Below are positions 5,012 to 8,545 of a stretch of 8,545 nt of DNA, one piece after another; positions within the stretch are counted from its first letter, which is position 1; each line of letters starts with the position of its first letter. Made by a program: the position numbers and the translations under genes. The notes below the pieces were generated by a model. That model did not search any database and was not told the DNA's origin. It was given only the letters and a program-made list of their open reading frames with translations. The stretch is taken from positions 1 to 8,545 of the forward strand of contig JAFGCA010000784.1 in the NCBI GenBank assembly GCA_016932895.1, read 5' to 3'. This DNA is from Sedimentisphaerales bacterium. Its GTDB lineage: Bacteria > Planctomycetota > Phycisphaerae > Sedimentisphaerales > SG8-4.

Positions 5012-6043
5012 ATGAGAGGCCGCAGGTTCTATGCCTGGCTTTTGGCTCTGTCCGACCCGCGCGGTGCGCGGGCGCTGCCGCCGCGTGCACTTCCGATGGG
5101 TCGTTGGGCCGATTTGTGTGACCTGGCCGATTGTCACGGCGTGTTGCCGGCCGTGTCGGCCAACGCCAAGCGGGCCCTCGCGGCGCATGGCGCGGCTCGC
5201 ATCGTTACCGGCACCGATGCCGAGCGCGTGATGAATGGAGTTCTCAGCGAGGCGAGGCGTCGCCTCGTGGCGCGGACGGCGCAGACCCTGGCGATTCGAG
5301 GCCAGAGCAAAGAGATCGCTGTCGCATTCGGTGACGCAGCGCTGCGCGTGGCCGTCCTCAAGGGGGCCGATTTCGCCGACTGTCTGTATCCGGCCCCATC
5401 ACTGCGTTGCTTCACGGATCTGGATCTGCTGGTGCCCCGGGACGAGGTGGAGCCGGCCGAGAGCGCGTTGAGGAAGTTGGGCTATGTCCCGTGCGATGCC
5501 GCGCTGAAATACGAGTCCGCGTACGGCGAGCGAAGCTGGCGTCGCCCCGATCGGCCGGAAGCAACGATCGAGATCCATTGGAACCTGGTGAATTCGCCCG
5601 CCCTGCGCGGGGGTGTGGGCCTTGCGTGGGAGGATCTGGCACTGGCGCCCGATCCGGAATCGCGGGGACAGATGTGGCGCCCGACGGCTTCGTCGCGACT
5701 GCTCATTGCGGCGGTGCATGCGGCCGCCAGCCACGGCTTCGACCGGCTCCAGCCCCTGTATGATGTCGCTCTGGCGTCTCGCGGCGCCGGCGGCGCGCTC
5801 GACATCGCGTGGCTCTCGGACACCACCCGGCGTACGGGCGCGACGCTCGCTCTGGCGGTTTCGCTGTCGCTGGGCGCGCGGCTGCTGGGCGAGCGAGCCT
5901 GTTCCAACCTCGCACGGGAGATGCACTTGCCCCAATGGGGATTGTGGGCGATACTGTTGGACCGGGGCGTTGTCCTGCGCGGGCATTGTCCCTGGGATTC
6001 GTTCAGGCGACAACTGTTTCGGGAGATGCTGAAGCGACGATGA
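5012..6043 (+). CDS. Nucleotidyltransferase family protein (NTP_transf_5 type)
   Basis: This 343-residue protein has the diagnostic pattern of the uncharacterised nucleotidyltransferase family found beside HprK-like kinases and lasso enzymes: VLKGADFADCLYP (K117), then RCFTDLDLLVP with metal-binding D136 and D138, and a later acidic EIHWNL (E187, H189). The rest is helical (LLIAAVHAAASHGFDRLQPLYDVAL and a hydrophobic C-terminal region), as usual in this family. The fold transfers nucleotides or phosphoryl groups; its substrate is not known in any of these clusters. The ATG at 5012 is preferred because it follows the kinase stop by 5 bases and starts the conserved region, although its RBS is weak and coupling is likely. 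An in-frame extension to 4931 would overlap the kinase. The stop overlaps the radical SAM start (ATGA). Confidence 0.83.
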   Translation: MRGRRFYAWLLALSDPRGARALPPRALPMGRWADLCDLADCHGVLPAVSANAKRALAAHGAARIVTGTDAERVMNGVLSEARRRLVARTAQTLAIRGQSKEIAVAFGDAALRVAVLKGADFADCLYPAPSLRCFTDLDLLVPRDEVEPAESALRKLGYVPCDAALKYESAYGERSWRRPDRPEATIEIHWNLVNSPALRGGVGLAWEDLALAPDPESRGQMWRPTASSRLLIAAVHAAASHGFDRLQPLYDVALASRGAGGALDIAWLSDTTRRTGATLALAVSLSLGARLLGERACSNLAREMHLPQWGLWAILLDRGVVLRGHCPWDSFRRQLFREMLKRR

Positions 6044-7524
6044 AAGTTCTGCTCGTATGGCCGGTTGCGCCCCGGGCGGCGTGGCCCCGAGGGCTCTACC
6101 GGGTCCGGACGTTTGAGACGCGCCTGGCCTGTGCGGCAACGCTGCTGCGCCGGGCTGGGCACGAGGTCCGCATCCTGCAGCGCGAGGAACAACTGATCAA
6201 GCGGCGCTTCGATTGGGAGGAGGCCGAGGCACAACTGCGTGCTCTGCTCGAAGAATTTCGCCCGGACATGGTGGCCCAATCGGTCGCTACGCCCGCGATG
6301 CCGGAAGCGGCGCAGATTGCGCGGTGGGCGAAGGAAATCGTTGGGCTACAGGCGATCAATATCCTGGCCGGAACGCATCCCTCCGGTGTTTCCGAGCGCA
6401 CGCTGGCCGAGAGTCCGGAGACCGACGCGGTGGCGCTCGGTGAATACGAGCAGACGCTGTGCGACGTCGCGGACCGCGGTTTGGAGGTTGATGTCCCCGG
6501 GCTTATGCTGCGGCGGGGCGGGGAGTTGATTCGCACGCCGGCACGCACCGCCGCCACGGACCCGGACGTACTCGGGCCGCCCGCCTATGATCTGCTGGAC
6601 ATGGATTTTCACGCCGCGCCCAATCCCTGGACGATACGGTATCTGAATCTCTCTTCCATCAACGTCCGCACGTCGCGCGGCTGTCCCAATCGCTGCACGT
6701 TTTGCGCCGAGCACCTGGTCAACGACGTCGGCGTACGCTTCCATTCGCTGGATTACGTGATGGACCAGGTCCGCTATGCTGCCGATCATCTGGGTGTGCA
6801 GGCCGTGTACTTCGAAGATGACACGCTGGCGACGGACCGGGAGCGTCTTCTGACGCTGTGCGAATCGTTGCGGCGCGAGGGCTTGCACGAGCGGCTCCGG
6901 TGGAACTGCCTGATGCGCGTGGACCAGGCGGATGCGGAGGTGCTGGCGGCGATGAAGGCGGCCGGCTGCATCCAGATCGAATACGGTTTTGAGAGTGGCT
7001 CGGACGCTTCCTTGCGGGGCTTGGCCAAGAACACGACCGTGGAGCAGAATCGCCGGGCGGTGCGTTTGACGCGGGAAGCGGGGATTCGCATCTTCGCCGA
7101 TATCATTGTGGGCCTGCCCGGAGAGACGCGGGCGGACTTTGCCGGCACCATGAAGTTTCTGCAGTGGGCCCGGCCGGAGATTCTCAGCGCCGGACGCCTG
7201 CTGCCGATGCCCGGGACGCGGTTGTATCGAAGCCTGGACGAGAGCGTTCGAGCCACGCTCGACTGGGGGGGCTTCAGCTACACGCCCCAGCCCGGTTTTC
7301 GCATCAACTTCACGCCCATGAAGGACGATCTCTTCGAGCGGCTTTACGACGACTTCTACAAGTACATCGTGAAGCCTCACAACGCCAGGGCCTTGCTGCG
7401 CGACCGGGGTCTGACCGACGAAGCGTCGCGCGACGGATTCCATCGCTACCTGCGTCGCTTTGCCCGGCGGCATCCCTTGCGAGTCCTTCGCCTGCCCATC
7501 GCCGGGGCGGCTTCAACAGGCTGA
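6040..7524 (+). CDS. B12-binding-type radical SAM protein, candidate peptide-tailoring enzyme
   Basis: This 494-residue protein begins with a cobalamin-binding-like Rossmann domain (residues 1 to about 150: MKVLLVWPVAP, LRRAGHEVRIL, INILAGTHPSGVSE, DAVALGEYEQTL). A radical SAM barrel follows, with the [4Fe-4S] motif RGCPNRCTFC (C215, C219, C222), VYFEDDTL, EYGFESGS and FADIIVGLPGET. No DxHxxG cobalamin-ligand motif is visible, which is not rare in this class, and no SPASM domain is obvious. Relatives in this class methylate unactivated carbons or form C-C and ring bonds in natural products. The ATG at 6040 overlaps the previous stop (ATGA), so it is translated with the nucleotidyltransferase, linking it to the cluster. 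Modification of the precursor is possible but inferred; a lipid, hopanoid-like or other small-molecule substrate is an alternative. Confidence 0.85.
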   Translation: MKVLLVWPVAPRAAWPRGLYRVRTFETRLACAATLLRRAGHEVRILQREEQLIKRRFDWEEAEAQLRALLEEFRPDMVAQSVATPAMPEAAQIARWAKEIVGLQAINILAGTHPSGVSERTLAESPETDAVALGEYEQTLCDVADRGLEVDVPGLMLRRGGELIRTPARTAATDPDVLGPPAYDLLDMDFHAAPNPWTIRYLNLSSINVRTSRGCPNRCTFCAEHLVNDVGVRFHSLDYVMDQVRYAADHLGVQAVYFEDDTLATDRERLLTLCESLRREGLHERLRWNCLMRVDQADAEVLAAMKAAGCIQIEYGFESGSDASLRGLAKNTTVEQNRRAVRLTREAGIRIFADIIVGLPGETRADFAGTMKFLQWARPEILSAGRLLPMPGTRLYRSLDESVRATLDWGGFSYTPQPGFRINFTPMKDDLFERLYDDFYKYIVKPHNARALLRDRGLTDEASRDGFHRYLRRFARRHPLRVLRLPIAGAASTG

Positions 7525-7542
7525 CTTCGGGCGGCCAAGCGG

Positions 7543-7570
7543 TTGCAAAGGAGCCGGGGCCGGGTATCAT
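7543..7570 (+). promoter_or_regulatory. Candidate promoter of the GH28 gene
   Basis: TTGCAA (7543-7548) and TATCAT (7565-7570) are separated by 16 bases and match sigma-70 -35 and -10 consensus at four and five of six positions. They lie in the 97-base gap after the radical SAM gene and would start transcription around 7577. This supports a transcription break between the cluster and the GH28 gene. Confidence 0.4.
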
Positions 7571-7621
7571 GCGCTAAGGCCAGGATGTGTGAGTTTCTAT
7601 CTTTCTGAGAAGGCGGATACT

Positions 7622-8545
7622 ATGAAGGCACGACATTTCTCAGTTCTGCTCGTTGGTTTCTTGCTGGGTACCGGTGCCGCCGCGTTGCGGGCGGAAGTGT
7701 ACGACGTTCGCGCGTTCGGGGCCGAGGGCGACGGGCAGATGTTGTGCACCGAGGCGCTGCAAAAGGCGGTGGATGCGTGTGCGGCGGCGGGGGGCGGGAC
7801 GGTTCGCATCGGCGCGGGCACGTGGCTGACCGGCACCGTCTATCTAACCAATCACGTGACCATTGAGCTTGACAGCGGTTGCACGGTGCTGGGCACGAAG
7901 GACAAGAGCTGCTACGGCCCGCCGCGACACTTGATGGGGCACGAAGGCGAGCAGTACAGCACGTGGGCCGTCTTCGCCGGCAAGGGGCTCGAGCACATCG
8001 CCATCCGCGGACGCGGGACCATTGACGGGCAGGGCGCCAACTTCAAGTACAAGAACGGTCCCCGGCCCAAGAACCTGTATTTCGAGGACTGCCGCGACGT
8101 CTTGATCGAGGGCGTGCGCCTGCGCGCCGCCGGCAGTTGGATGCAGCATTACCACGATTGCGACCGGCTGACGATTCGCGACATCGCGGTCTTCAACCAC
8201 GTCAGCTACAACAACGACGGGCTCAACATCGACAGTTGCCGGGACGTGACTATCGCGGGCTGCCACGTCGATTCCGACGACGACGCCATCGTGCTCAAGA
8301 GCCTCTCGACCAAACCCACCGAGAACGTCACGATCTCGGACTGCGTGATCAGCAGCCACTGCAACTCGATCAAGATGGGCACTGAGTCGGGCGGGGGCTT
8401 CCGCAACATCGCGGTGACCAATTGTACGATCTGCTCGCCGCGTTATTCGGAGGTGATCTATGGCAGGCAACGTGGTCTGGCCGGCATTGCCCTGGAGATC
8501 GTCGATGGAGGGACGCTCGATCGGGTGACGATATCGAACATCACC
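7622..8545 (+). CDS. Secreted GH28 polygalacturonase-like beta-helix enzyme, 3'-truncated by window edge
   Basis: The first 308 residues are present and the frame is open to the last base. MKARHFSVLLVGFLLGTGAA is a Sec signal peptide, probably cut near ALRA/E at residue 24. The next segment, VYDVRAFGAEGDG..CTEALQKAVDACAAAGGGTVRI, is the standard entry to GH28 and related right-handed beta-helix enzymes. Active-site segments follow: NNDGLNID (D199), SDDDAIVLKS (D220, D221) and a histidine segment SHCNSIKMGTES (H246). The spacing from D199 to D220 equals that between the first two catalytic aspartates of fungal endo-polygalacturonases. The histidine motif departs from the classical GHG, so specificity may differ from polygalacturonate (for example rhamnogalacturonan or another uronate glycan). 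GAGAAGG at 7607-7613 is 8 bases from the ATG. It is probably unrelated to the RiPP-like cluster. Confidence 0.87.
   Translation, partial: MKARHFSVLLVGFLLGTGAAALRAEVYDVRAFGAEGDGQMLCTEALQKAVDACAAAGGGTVRIGAGTWLTGTVYLTNHVTIELDSGCTVLGTKDKSCYGPPRHLMGHEGEQYSTWAVFAGKGLEHIAIRGRGTIDGQGANFKYKNGPRPKNLYFEDCRDVLIEGVRLRAAGSWMQHYHDCDRLTIRDIAVFNHVSYNNDGLNIDSCRDVTIAGCHVDSDDDAIVLKSLSTKPTENVTISDCVISSHCNSIKMGTESGGGFRNIAVTNCTICSPRYSEVIYGRQRGLAGIALEIVDGGTLDRVTISNIT

Noticed and set aside
7525..7621. Intrinsic terminator after the radical SAM gene
   Set aside because: The gap is GC-rich with short partial repeats, but I found no stable stem followed by a T run.
7844..8470. 208-codon open frame on the - strand opposite the GH28 gene
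   Set aside because: The translation is low-complexity Val/Ala/Asp/His-rich, the mirror of a beta-helix coding strand, while the + strand encodes clear GH28 motifs.

Overview
The window is GC-rich, densely coded and entirely on the + strand. Secreted polysaccharide-degrading enzymes sit at both ends, and several gene types (short GGQ-domain factor, GH28 beta-helix, 78-residue conserved small protein) are familiar from Planctomycetota, especially Phycisphaerae-like genomes. That taxonomic placement is an inference from gene content, not a proof.

Left part (1-2802): the 3' portion of a polysaccharide lyase 14-like secreted protein, followed by a tight run of four genes. These are a VOC/glyoxalase-fold protein, a 78-residue helix-turn-helix-like protein translationally coupled to it by an ATGA overlap, an exported nitrilase-superfamily amidohydrolase, and a short GGQ release-factor-like protein probably involved in ribosome rescue.

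Central part (about 2840-7524): a compact RiPP-type cluster. In order it holds a PqqD-like peptide-recognition protein (B1/RRE type), a lasso-peptide B2-type transglutaminase-fold leader peptidase, a 47-residue precursor peptide too short for routine gene calling, an HprK-related kinase, a NTP_transf_5-type nucleotidyltransferase, and a B12-binding-type radical SAM enzyme. The precursor carries the lasso leader signature YxxPxLxxxxxxxxxT at exact spacing. However, its predicted core (GVAPIVSGAAPAPA) has no Asp or Glu to close a lasso macrolactam, and no asparagine-synthetase-like lasso cyclase or ABC exporter is present between the flanking unrelated genes. The logic suggests that B1 and B2 bind and cleave a lasso-type leader while the kinase, nucleotidyltransferase and radical SAM enzyme modify the peptide. 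That would be a cyclase-free relative of lasso-peptide systems. The precursor has its own near-perfect promoter (TATAAT) at the end of the B2 gene and a good ribosome binding site, with a GC-rich hairpin downstream.

Right part (7525-8545): a promoter-bearing intergenic gap, then the 5' part of a secreted GH28 polygalacturonase-like enzyme that runs off the window. No rRNA, tRNA, CRISPR array or insertion sequence was seen, and no stretch above 300 bases lacks a gene.
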